From contig DAHUXN010000009.1 in the NCBI GenBank assembly GCA_027307115.1, forward strand, positions 1-49,989: a DNA stretch of 49,989 nt. The letters are read 5' to 3'. This stretch comes from Acidobacteriota bacterium (GTDB taxonomy: Bacteria > Acidobacteriota > Terriglobia > Acidiferrales > UBA7541). Made by a program: the position numbers and the translations under genes. Below the pieces are notes generated by a model that saw only the letters and a list, made by a program, of their open reading frames with translations, was not told the DNA's origin and did not search any database. Within the stretch, counting starts at the first letter, position 1. Every line of letters begins with the position of its first letter. Positions 9,280 to 16,799 of this stretch are shown here, piece by piece.

Positions 9280-10287
9280 CTAACGCTGCGGGAGAGATGG
9301 AGTCTGGCCGGCGGCTTCGGAACTGACGGTGGGCGCGGCGTCGGCCACCCAAAAGCGTCCAAGAAGAAACGCACCAAGAAGTGCGAGCAGAGCGCCCGCA
9401 ATGACGATGGCTTCCCATGCCAGGCCAATTGCCACGGTCACGGCGGGGCGCGCGCCAAACGGCACCAGCAAAATGGCGAGCGCTGCTTCGCGTATGCCGA
9501 TTCCTCCCTGGGTGATTGGGATCACGGCGCAGAGTTTCGCGAGCGGCCAGCCAAAGAGCCACGCGCGAAATGGCAATCGAAGGCCAGTGGCACTCGCCAC
9601 CTGCGCCATCAACCAGATAAAACTCGCCTGAACGAAAAGCGCCAGGCACAATGCGGCGAAAACATATTGCGGCTTCTGGTGCGTCGAGAGCGCCGCGCGC
9701 CGCAGATGCACAATTCGGCGGCGCATCCGCACGGACACTCTTCTGGCGGGGAACCACCACACGATGGGGGCGATGATAGCGAGTAGCAAGGCCGTTGCGA
9801 CGCCAACAATTACAAATATGCGCCGAGTCTCCGGCGAGAGAGCGCTGGGCACCAGCAGGATTCCGACCGCGGCGAGCAACCCCAGCGCCACGAAATCGAG
9901 TATGCGAGACAGAAAAGTTCCGAGCAGCACTCCGGCCTTGCTCCGGCCGATGTGTAGCGCGAGGCCTGCGCGCACGAAATCTCCGCCAACGATGGAAGGC
10001 AGAAAAAGGGTGCTGAACAGCCCGGAAAAATAGCAACGCGCCGCCTGACGAAAACTAAGCGCCGCGCCGCCAAGATTGACCATCAGCCGCCATTTGACGA
10101 CACCGACGACGTGCGCGGCAAGATATCCGGTGAGTACCAGCAACCAGACATACGCGGGGAGCTCGCGCAGCGTCGTCCACACTTCGGCCAGCGGAAGAAA
10201 ATGAAAGAGCAAGAGTAGCGCGAGTACGCTGCCGCCGATGCGCAGTACCGCGCCCTGCCAGCTCCGTGTTTTCTTATGAGACGTCAT
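9280..10287 (-). CDS. Lysylphosphatidylglycerol synthase TM-region / flippase-like membrane protein
   Basis: About 335 residues; start set at the ATG at 10287, with an in-frame GTG at 10314 as alternative. Roughly eight hydrophobic helices are visible. The family signature appears as WRLMVNLGG, LFLPSIVGGDFVRAG and GGIGIREAAL, which match the UPF0104/AglD-like integral membrane family (the membrane part of MprF and the YbhN group). Members flip or help transfer lipid-linked substrates. No soluble aminoacyltransferase domain is fused, so aminoacyl-lipid synthesis is unlikely from this protein alone. It is isolated on the minus strand between two plus-strand genes. Confidence 0.82.
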   Translation of the reverse strand: MTSHKKTRSWQGAVLRIGGSVLALLLLFHFLPLAEVWTTLRELPAYVWLLVLTGYLAAHVVGVVKWRLMVNLGGAALSFRQAARCYFSGLFSTLFLPSIVGGDFVRAGLALHIGRSKAGVLLGTFLSRILDFVALGLLAAVGILLVPSALSPETRRIFVIVGVATALLLAIIAPIVWWFPARRVSVRMRRRIVHLRRAALSTHQKPQYVFAALCLALFVQASFIWLMAQVASATGLRLPFRAWLFGWPLAKLCAVIPITQGGIGIREAALAILLVPFGARPAVTVAIGLAWEAIVIAGALLALLGAFLLGRFWVADAAPTVSSEAAGQTPSLPQR

Positions 10288-10469
10288 CTCGTACGTGCAA
10301 CTGGCTCCCGCCACAGCCGAACTTGCGTTTCATTATGGGGCCCGATGGGGATGCGTCACAAGCGCGGCGGTCTTTCGTGTGTCATTCGTGCCGGGCTTTC
10401 TGACTTGCGTCTGTGCCGTTAACGAATTAAGGTATTCGTTCCTCGCTTGGCGAAGAATGGGAGCTGCTT

Positions 10470-11486
10470 GTGACCAAGAAAAAGATCCGTATCGTTCAAT
10501 TTGGAGTGGGGCCGATTGGCGCTTCCGTGGTCCGGCTGATGCGGCAGAAAAGCGCCATTGAGATCACCGGTGCGATCGATTCCGATCCCGCAAAGGCGGG
10601 TCGCGACTTGGGTGAAGTGGTGGGCGCGGCCGACGCGCCCTGGGGGATTCGCGTGTCGGCTGAGGCGGCTCCTGTGCTGGCAGGGCAGGTGGACGTGATC
10701 ACGCACTGCACGTCCTCATATTTGAAGGACGTGATGTCGCAGCTTCTAGCTTGTCTCGAGGCAGGTTGCTGCGTGGTCTCGACGTGCGAAGAACTCGCGT
10801 ATCCGTTTCGCAAACACCCGGAGCTTTCGGCGCGATTGGACGCCGCCGCGAAGGAAGAAGGCGTGGCGTTGGTCGGAGTCGGAGTTAATCCGGGATTCGT
10901 GCTAGACAAGCTGGTATTGACACTATCCGCGGTGGCGCAGCGCATCGATTCCGTGCGCGCCGTGCGCATCGTGGATGCTTCCAAGCGCCGCCTGCCGCTC
11001 CAGAAGAAAATCGGCGCGGGAATGACTCCGCAGGAATTTCGCGAACGCGTGGCCGCGGGTGTGATTAAACATCACGGCTTGCCGGAATCGGTTGCGATGG
11101 TCGCGGATGCGCTGGGTTTCGCCGTGGATCAGATCTCCGAGACCATCGAGCCCGTGATTGCTGATGACCTGGTGAAAACGGAATTTCTGGAAGTGGAAGC
11201 CGGGCAGGTAGCGGGTGTTCACCAGATTGCTCGCGGAATGATCGCCGGCGCGGAAAAGATTTTCATGGAACTGAAGATGTACGTGGGCGCGAAAGATCCA
11301 GCCGATACGGTGACGCTGACGGGCGAACCGAATATCACTTTGACGATTCCCGGTGGGACGCACGGGGACATCGCCACCGCGGCTGTCGCCGTGAATGCCA
11401 TTCCGGAAATTCTGGCTGCGCCCGCAGGGCTGCGAACCTCGCGCGATTTGCCGCTGAGTTATTTCGCGCCCAACGCCACACCGTAG
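10470..11486 (+). CDS. Dihydrodipicolinate reductase / 2,4-diaminopentanoate dehydrogenase-like NAD(P) oxidoreductase
   Basis: 338 residues starting with GTG at 10470, preceded by GGGAG at six bases. The N-terminal Rossmann fold is explicit: KIRIVQFGVGPIGASVVRLM, then an acidic residue after the second strand (GAIDSDPAKAG). The middle carries GVGVNPGFVLDKL, a motif of the DapB-like and 2,4-diaminopentanoate dehydrogenase (Ord) family. Ord acts in ornithine fermentation, but no ornithine pathway genes are nearby, so the substrate should be treated as unknown. The C-terminal part (IPGGTHGDIATAAVAVNAIPEIL) is characteristic of the family and likely forms the substrate-binding and dimer domain. 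Confidence 0.8.
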   Translation: MTKKKIRIVQFGVGPIGASVVRLMRQKSAIEITGAIDSDPAKAGRDLGEVVGAADAPWGIRVSAEAAPVLAGQVDVITHCTSSYLKDVMSQLLACLEAGCCVVSTCEELAYPFRKHPELSARLDAAAKEEGVALVGVGVNPGFVLDKLVLTLSAVAQRIDSVRAVRIVDASKRRLPLQKKIGAGMTPQEFRERVAAGVIKHHGLPESVAMVADALGFAVDQISETIEPVIADDLVKTEFLEVEAGQVAGVHQIARGMIAGAEKIFMELKMYVGAKDPADTVTLTGEPNITLTIPGGTHGDIATAAVAVNAIPEILAAPAGLRTSRDLPLSYFAPNATP

Positions 11487-11527
11487 AAGGCGGCCAATCC
11501 TGCAGTTCGCCCCTTGTATTCGTCGAA

Positions 11528-12397
11528 CTAAGCTTTTTGCCAATAATTAGCGATGGCGGCATAGTCGACGTCCGCCTTTGCTGCGGCTTTCACGGCGGAG
11601 TAGGCTTCGTGAGCCGCCGCTCCCGCGGGAAGGCGAAGACCGTTTTCCTTGGCCAACTCCATCGCCAAGCCGATGTCTTTAAGCATCAAGCGCAACGGAA
11701 AACTCGGCGTGAAGTCGCGCTTGAGGATCGCGGGCGCTTTCACGTCCAGCACCGGCGCGCGGCCCATGCTCGATTGCAATACCTCAATTAACCGCTCGCC
11801 GGCAACTCCCGCGCGCGCGACAAGCTCCAATCCTTCGGCGAGAGCCTGAACCTCCAGAGCCAGGATCAAATTCATCGCCAACTTTACCGTTTGACCTGAA
11901 CCGTTGGGACCGAGCAGGAAAAATCGCTTGCCGACGGTCCGCAACACGGGCTCAACGCGGTTGAGAACTTCCTTTTTCCCGCCGATCATGAAGACCAGTT
12001 CTCCCTTTTCCGCGCCCCACGTGCCGCCGGTAACCGGCGCGTCCAGAAAATCCGCGCCGCGCTCCGCGCAAGCCTCCGCGATGCGTCGCGCGAGCGTCGG
12101 TGAGACGGTGCTCGAATCGATCAGCACACTCCCTTTGCGCAAGCCTGCAAGGGCACTCTGTTCGCCCCAAAGAATCTGTTCGAGGGCTGGAGGATCGCTC
12201 ACGATCGTGAAAGTGACATCAGAGGCAGCCGTGACTTTACGCGGTGAGTTGGCCATTTTCGCGCCTTCTTTTTCCAACGCTTCCGTTTTCGAGCGCGTGC
12301 GATTCCATACCGTGAGCGGGAATCCCGCTTTCAGCAAGTTCCGCGCCATGGGCAGGCCCATCAATCCCAGGCCAATCAGTCCGACGTTCGGCTTCAT
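11528..12397 (-). CDS. NAD(P)-dependent 3-hydroxyisobutyrate dehydrogenase family oxidoreductase
   Basis: 289 residues, the usual length. The ATG at 12397 has an excellent AAGGAGGAAATC leader. The Rossmann motif is GLIGLGLMGLPMARNLLKAG; the substrate-binding loop is DAPVTGGTWGAEKGEL, and the catalytic Lys lies in GSGQTVKLAMNLILA. The NRT after the second strand (VWNRTRSK) points to NADP(H) preference. Members reduce or oxidise 3-hydroxyisobutyrate, tartronate semialdehyde, succinic semialdehyde or glyoxylate; context does not narrow this. The gene is convergent with the preceding oxidoreductase (about 40 bp gap). Confidence 0.9.
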   Translation of the reverse strand: MKPNVGLIGLGLMGLPMARNLLKAGFPLTVWNRTRSKTEALEKEGAKMANSPRKVTAASDVTFTIVSDPPALEQILWGEQSALAGLRKGSVLIDSSTVSPTLARRIAEACAERGADFLDAPVTGGTWGAEKGELVFMIGGKKEVLNRVEPVLRTVGKRFFLLGPNGSGQTVKLAMNLILALEVQALAEGLELVARAGVAGERLIEVLQSSMGRAPVLDVKAPAILKRDFTPSFPLRLMLKDIGLAMELAKENGLRLPAGAAAHEAYSAVKAAAKADVDYAAIANYWQKA

Positions 12398-12513
12398 GAT
12401 TTCCTCCTTGTGCGCAGATGAATATAACGGCAGAGGCGACAGGAGGAAACCGGAATCGTCGAGCGATAAAATTCAGAACGGCGAAATCAGAGATTTGCGC
12501 GTTTCCGCGACCT

Positions 12514-12744
12514 CTAGGCGGTAACGGGCGCGGGCTGCTGGGTAATTTCGCGTATGCGCACGATCGAAGGATAAGGAATTTCGATGCGTACGGTCTTGTC
12601 GCGGCCCGATTGCGAGAAGCGGTCTTCGAGACGGATGATACTTCCAGAGTCCAGAGCCAGCGTACCGGTCGCGGTCATTTGAACTTCTCCGGCGCGGTAG
12701 CTGACTTCCACTCGTTTACCAATAAGTAATATAAAAGCGGACAT
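12514..12744 (-). CDS. Small conserved hypothetical protein, 76 residues
   Basis: Short protein predicted to be mostly beta strand (GKRVEVSYRAGEVQM, GTLALDSGSIIRLEDRF, KTVRIEIPYPSIVRIREI). It has no signal peptide and no membrane segment beyond a mildly hydrophobic start. I do not recognise a named family. Codon-like third-position GC matches neighbours, which supports a real gene. No strong ribosome binding site precedes the ATG. It lies between the dehydrogenase and RNase R on the same strand with about 80-115 bp on each side, so co-transcription is possible. Confidence 0.6.
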   Translation of the reverse strand: MSAFILLIGKRVEVSYRAGEVQMTATGTLALDSGSIIRLEDRFSQSGRDKTVRIEIPYPSIVRIREITQQPAPVTA

Positions 12745-12821
12745 TAATCTAGATTAAAGGGTCGGCCTCCGTTACGTCAATAGTACCAGCAGGTTGGTTG
12801 TGGAAATCCTGCCAAAACAGG

Positions 12822-15308
12822 TCAGTTTTCTGTGACCAAACTGAATTCGACTCTGTGCCGGAATGGATCAATGCGCTCCGCCCGCACGCGGACGCGGTCG
12901 CCAAGGTGGAATTCCCGCCGGGAATCGCGCCCTTTGCGAGGATGATACGACTGGCTGACGATGGCGTGGTCGCTTTCGCGATATTGGAAGCGCTGGCCGA
13001 GCGTTTCTTCCAGGCGGTCGATAGCGACGAGGCCTTCGACGAAAACTTCGAATAACTCCACGAAGAAGCCGAATTTCAGCACGGAAATAATAAGCGCGTC
13101 GTATTCCTCGCCCAGATGGCCTTCCATATATTGCGCTGTCTTCCAATCCATCAGCTCGCGCTCAGCGGCATCGGCACGACGCTCGGCTTCGGATGTTTCG
13201 ACAGCAATTTCCTCGAGTTCCGCCAATCGGTAAGGGCCTTTGGCGGCGGATGGGTTTTCGAGCGCCCACTTCAGGTTCCGATGGACGATAAGGTCCGGAT
13301 AGCGGCGAATGGGCGAGGTGAAATGCGTGTATTCATCCGCGGCGAGCGCGAAATGGCCGAGCGGCGCGGCAGCGTAGCGCGCCTGCTTGAGCGAGCGGAG
13401 CATTAAATACGAGAGAATGCGTTCCTCAGGTTTGCCGGCAAGTTTTTGCGTGAGCCGCTGATAATGTTGCGGACGAATATCGAAATCAGCGCCGGGGAGA
13501 GTGACTTCCATGGTGCGTGGTCGGCCGTGGCGTTCGCGTCCCGCGGGACGCACCTGCCCGTGGCGCACCGCGATTCGACGCTCCGACAAGTCCTCGACGC
13601 CAAGGGAATACCCGAACGCGCGCGCCAGCTCCTCGAATTCCAAAACTTTTTTCGGGTCGGGTTTTTCGTGAACGCGATGGAGCGATGAGACACCGCGCTT
13701 TTCCAGATAGGACGCAACGGCCTCGTTCGCGGCAAGCATGAATTCCTCAATGATGCGATGCGCGAAATTACGTTCGCTGCGGACGACGGCTATCATTCGT
13801 GCCGCATCGTCGAACTCGATGACGGGTTCCGGCAAATCAAAATCAATAGAACCGCGTGCCGCTCGGCGCGCATTCAGCGCGAACGCCAGTTCCTTCATCC
13901 GCCGGAATTCGCGGACGAGCGATGCGTATCGCTCCATCATTTCGGGATCGCCTTGGAGCACTTTGTGAACATTGGTATACGTCATGCGCTCAATCGAGCG
14001 AATGACCCCCGGCATGAATTCGGCTCCGAGGACCTTTCCAGTTTTGTCGAGCTGTAGGATGGCGCTCATCACCAGGCGGTCGACGTGCGGGTTGAGCGAG
14101 CAAATTCCGTTGGAAAGTTCCTCGGGCAGCATGGGCACGGCGCGATTCGGGAAATAGACTGACGTGCCGCGCAAGCGGGCTTCCCGGTCAAGCTCCGAAA
14201 CGCGGCGAACATAATGCGCTACGTCGGCAATGTGCACCTGCAGTTCGAAACCGCCGGGCCGCTCCGCAACGTACACTGCATCGTCAAAATCTTTCGCTGT
14301 CTCGCCGTCTATGGTGACAATGGGCAGCTCGCGGAAGTCGCGCCGGCCGGCAATATCCTCTTCGCGCACCTGCTGGGGAATTGCCCGCGCTTGCGCAAGC
14401 ACTTCAGGCGCGAACACGTGCGGCAGATGATGTTTGCGGATCATGATTTCAACATCGACGCCCATTTCGCCCGGACGCCCCAGGATTTCCACCACACGTC
14501 CGGCGGGCGCGACGCCGCTGCGCGGGTAGCGCGTGATCTCCACGTTTACTACCGCACCGTCGAGGTCGGGCAGACGCATCCGTTTGGCAGCCACAGGCAA
14601 TTCGGAAGCGTGCTGAAGTTTCTCCCGTAATTCGGGCGTCAGTTCAGCGCCTGCGGGAATCACGATTTCATGCGCGAGGCGCGTTTCGTAGGGCAGGACG
14701 GTATTGCCATGCGGGCCGTAGCGAAAAAGTCCCACAATCGTTGGATGCGCGCGCGCGGTGACTTTTTCGATGCGCCCTTCGAAGCGCCCATCGGGATGGC
14801 GGCGGGTGAGGCGTGCTTCCACGCGGTCGCCATGCATCGCATCGCCCATGCTGTCGGGATTGATGAACAGGTCGCCGTCCATGCCCTTTACAGGGCGGTC
14901 GGGTACAACGAAGCCATAGCCGTCGCGATGCGCCACCAAGCGCCCGGCAATCAGATTTGGATCCTGCCGCGCGGGCCGCGCCACCCCATCAGCGCTCCTT
15001 TCAGGCCCTCGCGAAGCGGATGGTTCCACCGGCTGGATGTTAGGACGTTGGGCTGGCCGCGGACTTGGCGCTGGCACCCTTCGCTGACCAGTGAGCCGGT
15101 ATCGCCCATGCTCCATTTGCACGTCGCCGCGGCGCTTCAGACGCCCGAGCAGCTTCGGCAACGCCCGCCGGCCCCAATGTCGCAATCCAAGTGCGCTTGC
15201 TATCTCGCGGATGCTTTCGGGGCGGTTTGCTTTCGCGAGATAAGCAAGCAACTCGCCTTCCGTGATTTCTGGAGGGCGCTCGCCATCGTGTCTTTTTTTT
15301 TCTTTCAT
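12822..15308 (-). CDS. rnr: Ribonuclease R (RNase II family 3'-5' exoribonuclease)
   Basis: 828 residues, typical for RNase R. Parts in order: an N-terminal winged-helix domain (IREIASALGLRHWGRRALPKLLGRL), a basic Pro-rich linker, cold-shock domains (LVAHRDGYGFVVPD), the RNB catalytic domain with DGETAKDFDDAVYVAERP holding the metal-binding Asp cluster, and a C-terminal S1 domain (GLVAIDRLEE to HLGDRVRVRAERIDPF). The HFTSPIRRYPDL segment is a family hallmark. It degrades structured RNA, including tRNA and rRNA fragments, in the cytoplasm. The long Lys-rich tail of the E. coli enzyme is missing. The ATG at 15308 lacks an evident ribosome binding site. Confidence 0.95.
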   Translation of the reverse strand: MKEKKRHDGERPPEITEGELLAYLAKANRPESIREIASALGLRHWGRRALPKLLGRLKRRGDVQMEHGRYRLTGQRRVPAPSPRPAQRPNIQPVEPSASRGPERSADGVARPARQDPNLIAGRLVAHRDGYGFVVPDRPVKGMDGDLFINPDSMGDAMHGDRVEARLTRRHPDGRFEGRIEKVTARAHPTIVGLFRYGPHGNTVLPYETRLAHEIVIPAGAELTPELREKLQHASELPVAAKRMRLPDLDGAVVNVEITRYPRSGVAPAGRVVEILGRPGEMGVDVEIMIRKHHLPHVFAPEVLAQARAIPQQVREEDIAGRRDFRELPIVTIDGETAKDFDDAVYVAERPGGFELQVHIADVAHYVRRVSELDREARLRGTSVYFPNRAVPMLPEELSNGICSLNPHVDRLVMSAILQLDKTGKVLGAEFMPGVIRSIERMTYTNVHKVLQGDPEMMERYASLVREFRRMKELAFALNARRAARGSIDFDLPEPVIEFDDAARMIAVVRSERNFAHRIIEEFMLAANEAVASYLEKRGVSSLHRVHEKPDPKKVLEFEELARAFGYSLGVEDLSERRIAVRHGQVRPAGRERHGRPRTMEVTLPGADFDIRPQHYQRLTQKLAGKPEERILSYLMLRSLKQARYAAAPLGHFALAADEYTHFTSPIRRYPDLIVHRNLKWALENPSAAKGPYRLAELEEIAVETSEAERRADAAERELMDWKTAQYMEGHLGEEYDALIISVLKFGFFVELFEVFVEGLVAIDRLEETLGQRFQYRESDHAIVSQSYHPRKGRDSRREFHLGDRVRVRAERIDPFRHRVEFSLVTEN

Positions 15309-15584
15309 GGAATGGGCTATTTCACCGAACTAGCAGATTCGTGGCATCGCGCCGTGTAGCTTCTTCGGTCCTCATGATCGCTCCTGCATATTCCTCGCAG
15401 CAATTGCCGATAACATTGCCAAAGCATTTGCCGCACCTTGCCCACAACATTGCTCGAGTATTGTATGTTCCGCCTGCAAATTCTCCCGCAACTTTTTTCG
15501 CGGCGCCGGGTTTGCATCCCCAGTTGTGAAATCCGCTTGCTGTCTCCCCAGGCGGCGAGCGAAATCTCACACCCCAGGGACGTC

Positions 15585-15613
15585 GGAGGCGGCTCTCGAC
15601 CAGAGCCGCCTCC
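15585..15613. repeat. Strong perfect hairpin (12-bp arms, 5-nt loop)
   Basis: The arms GGAGGCGGCTCT and AGAGCCGCCTCC are perfectly complementary around CGACC. On the plus strand it is followed by TAATATTCTCT, not a long T run; on the minus strand there is no T run. It may be a REP-like repeat, a bidirectional processing site, or a weak terminator. The surrounding stretch from 15309 to 15851 contains no convincing complete gene. Confidence 0.6.
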
Positions 15614-15645
15614 TAATATTCTCTGCATCTCACTTTGCACCTTGG

Positions 15646-15834
15646 ATGACTTTTCCTTACATACACAACCACTTGACAGATGCTCCGCATTCTTGTAAAA
15701 AAAATTTAGCTAAAGTCGATTGCTACGTTCTCGCTATTCTCCGCACTGGAAAAACAGTCGAGCAGAGCGTTTGCCCCAAATGCAAATCGCCATATTGGAA
15801 CAGGGCTCGCAAATACAAACGAAAAGTGGCATAA
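15646..15834 (+). pseudogene. Possible remnant of a small zinc-ribbon protein
   Basis: The end of this open frame reads CPKCKSPYWNRARKYKR, which matches the second half of a zinc-ribbon tail common in small bacterial and archaeal DNA-binding proteins, where a first CxxC and a W precede it. Here no first CxxC is in frame: only one Cys (in KVDCYV) lies upstream, and the ~40 residues before that resemble no family. An eight-A run (15697-15704) is a likely frameshift point. There is no ribosome binding site before the ATG. I read it as a decayed or frameshifted gene; a real short protein cannot be excluded. Confidence 0.3.
15673..15701 (+). promoter_or_regulatory. Candidate sigma70 promoter pointing right, towards the tRNA pair (antisense)
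   Basis: A consensus -35 TTGACA (15673-15678) is followed by a 17-nt spacer and TAAAAA (15696-15701, 4 of 6 matches). The start would be near 15708. A transcript would cover the zinc-ribbon remnant and then run antisense to both minus-strand tRNAs. Twelve bases around the -35 are identical to those of the minus-strand promoter at 16741-16769. Confidence 0.4.
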
Positions 15835-15851
15835 TCATCTTCTAAGAGATT

Positions 15852-15939
15852 TGGCGGAAGGGTGGGGAGTTGAACCCACGGTGCGTGTACACCGTTGGGG
15901 GTTTTTAAGACCCTTAGCCCACCTAGGCATCACCCTTCC
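15852..15939 (-). tRNA. Non-canonical 9/3 tRNA, anticodon UAA, probably serine type
   Basis: On the minus strand the 5' GGAAGGGTG pairs perfectly with CACCCTTCC at the 3' end, giving a 9-bp acceptor stem. The T arm has only 3 bp: GGG, loop TTCAACT, CCC. Discriminator G is at 15855 and an encoded CCA at 15854-15852. The D arm is GCCT-AGGT-GGGC (4-nt loop, one G-T pair). The anticodon arm is GGGT-CTTAAAA-ACCC with an A-C mismatch below, placing UAA at positions 34-36. The variable arm is long: ACGGTG, loop TACACG, CACCGT. A long variable arm plus G73 favours SerRS and disfavours LeuRS, which wants A73. tRNAs with 8/4 or 9/3 branches have been reported from Acidobacteria as possible missense or nonsense suppressors. 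The outer acceptor (GGAAG...CTTCCGCCA) resembles tRNA-Sec, but the anticodon is not UCA. Automated tools may call it tRNA-Leu or a pseudogene. Confidence 0.85.
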
Positions 15940-15991
15940 GCTAAATGCTTCACTCCTAGCTAGAACTAGGTGTGAATACGTATCTTGCCGT

Positions 15992-16068
15992 TGGTGGCTC
16001 GGGAGAGATTCGGACTCTCAACAGTCCGCTTAGTAGGCGGCTGCTCTTTCCAGTTGAGCTACCGAGCC
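15992..16068 (-). tRNA. tRNA with anticodon ACU (codon AGU), arginine-like body
   Basis: A standard 7/5 cloverleaf on the minus strand: acceptor GGCTCGG/CCGAGCC, D arm GCTC-AACTGGAAA-GAGC, anticodon loop CTACTAA, short variable loop CTGTT, T arm GAGAG-TCCGAAT-CTCTC, discriminator A (15995) and encoded CCA. Position 34-36 is ACU (16034-16032), which would read AGU (Ser). Real serine tRNAs have a long variable arm; this one does not. The loop differs from that of tRNA-Arg(UCU), CTTCTAA, only at position 34, and A20, C35, U36 and A73 are present, which are known arginine identity elements, so ArgRS charging is possible. Oddities: a 27-43 G-A mismatch, and C at position 55 where almost all tRNAs have U. 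A15-U48 is retained, so the fold looks intact. Confidence 0.75.
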
Positions 16069-16125
16069 ACGTTGAGGGGGAGTCTTGGATTTGCGTCCGG
16101 CTCCCCTTCAATCTCCGAAGAATTC

Positions 16126-16710
16126 TTAGGCTTTTGCTGTTCTCGTAGTACCTTCCTTCACGCTGTTGCTTTCGACGGAAGTCTCCGTGGGCTTGACCAC
16201 ACGAAGTCTCAGAGAAATCTGCTCGTCTGGCTCGCCAACCCACAAATAGGACGACCCAGTTTTCTTGGCAAATTTTTGCCGAAGCATGGCGGCATGTATT
16301 TCCCTGAATGGCGAGTTCGTGCGGAATCGAAACATGCCCTCATTGAGACCCTCAAGAAGCTGTTCAGTGGTCATCTTGCCCTGCTCTTGCAGGAGTTTTT
16401 TGCAGGCGTCAGCGAGACGTATGCCGACAAAACGCACTTGTTTGAAAGACGGCTCCCAATTGCCGGGCAGGGCATTCTCGGTTTGTTGAATAGTCATTGC
16501 CAAGTGATCTCGCGTGAGGCACAGGGTCTTTTCTGCCAACTCAAGTTGTGCTTCCAGCGCAAGACACTGAAATGTGAGCTTTTGGTACTTGGCAGCCTGT
16601 TGTTGGAATTCCGTGAAGAGTCCACTCAGGTAAGCGGTGGCTTCAGTCGTGAAGACGGATTTGTCGGGTTTTTCCTGCACTTTTTCTTTCTTCTTGTTTG
16701 GTTTGTCCAT
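16126..16710 (-). CDS. Hypothetical protein, coiled coil plus possible winged helix, beside the odd tRNAs
   Basis: 194 residues with a near-perfect ribosome binding site (AAGGAGGT seven bases before the ATG) and a good promoter (16741-16769), so it is very likely expressed. The N-terminus is Lys-rich (DKPNKKKEKVQEK). Residues ~30-85 form a predicted coiled coil (FTEFQQQAAKYQKL, LEAQLELAEKTL). Residues ~105-165 (ACKKLLQEQGKMTTEQLLEGL, NSPFREIHAAMLRQKF, SSYLWVGEPDE) resemble HARE-type winged-helix domains; this is an inference. It is less GC-rich than the surrounding genes, suggesting a different origin. It ends 57 bp before the ACU tRNA on the same strand, and no promoter is visible between them, so one transcript may carry the mRNA and both tRNAs. 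I do not recognise the family. Confidence 0.75.
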   Translation of the reverse strand: MDKPNKKKEKVQEKPDKSVFTTEATAYLSGLFTEFQQQAAKYQKLTFQCLALEAQLELAEKTLCLTRDHLAMTIQQTENALPGNWEPSFKQVRFVGIRLADACKKLLQEQGKMTTEQLLEGLNEGMFRFRTNSPFREIHAAMLRQKFAKKTGSSYLWVGEPDEQISLRLRVVKPTETSVESNSVKEGTTRTAKA

Positions 16711-16740
16711 TCAACAACCTCCTTATTTGACCCTACAGAC

Positions 16741-16769
16741 ATTCTGCCACAGTACGCACAATCTGTCAA
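16741..16769 (-). promoter_or_regulatory. Candidate sigma70 promoter for the 194-residue protein and tRNA pair
   Basis: On the minus strand, -35 TTGACA (16769-16764) is a perfect consensus, the spacer is 17 nt, and the -10 is CAGAAT (16746-16741, 4 of 6). The start would be near 16735, giving a 5' leader of about 25 nt that contains the AAGGAGGT site. Confidence 0.6.
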
Positions 16770-16799
16770 GTGTTCTGTGGTTACATACAAAGGATGTTT

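Noticed and set aside
14670-15359. A 229-codon frame antisense to RNase R
   Set aside because: It is antisense to conserved coding sequence with no family resemblance or ribosome binding site.
15852-15939. Reading the 9/3 tRNA as tRNA-Sec (selC)
   Set aside because: The ends GGAAG...CTTCCGCCA resemble selC, but the anticodon is UAA, not UCA, the T stem is 3 bp and the D arm is only 4 bp. It cannot decode the UGA at 45538.
16075-16112. A third tRNA or terminator between the 194-residue gene and the ACU tRNA
   Set aside because: GGGGAG and CTCCCC can pair, but the rest does not fold as a cloverleaf and no T run follows.
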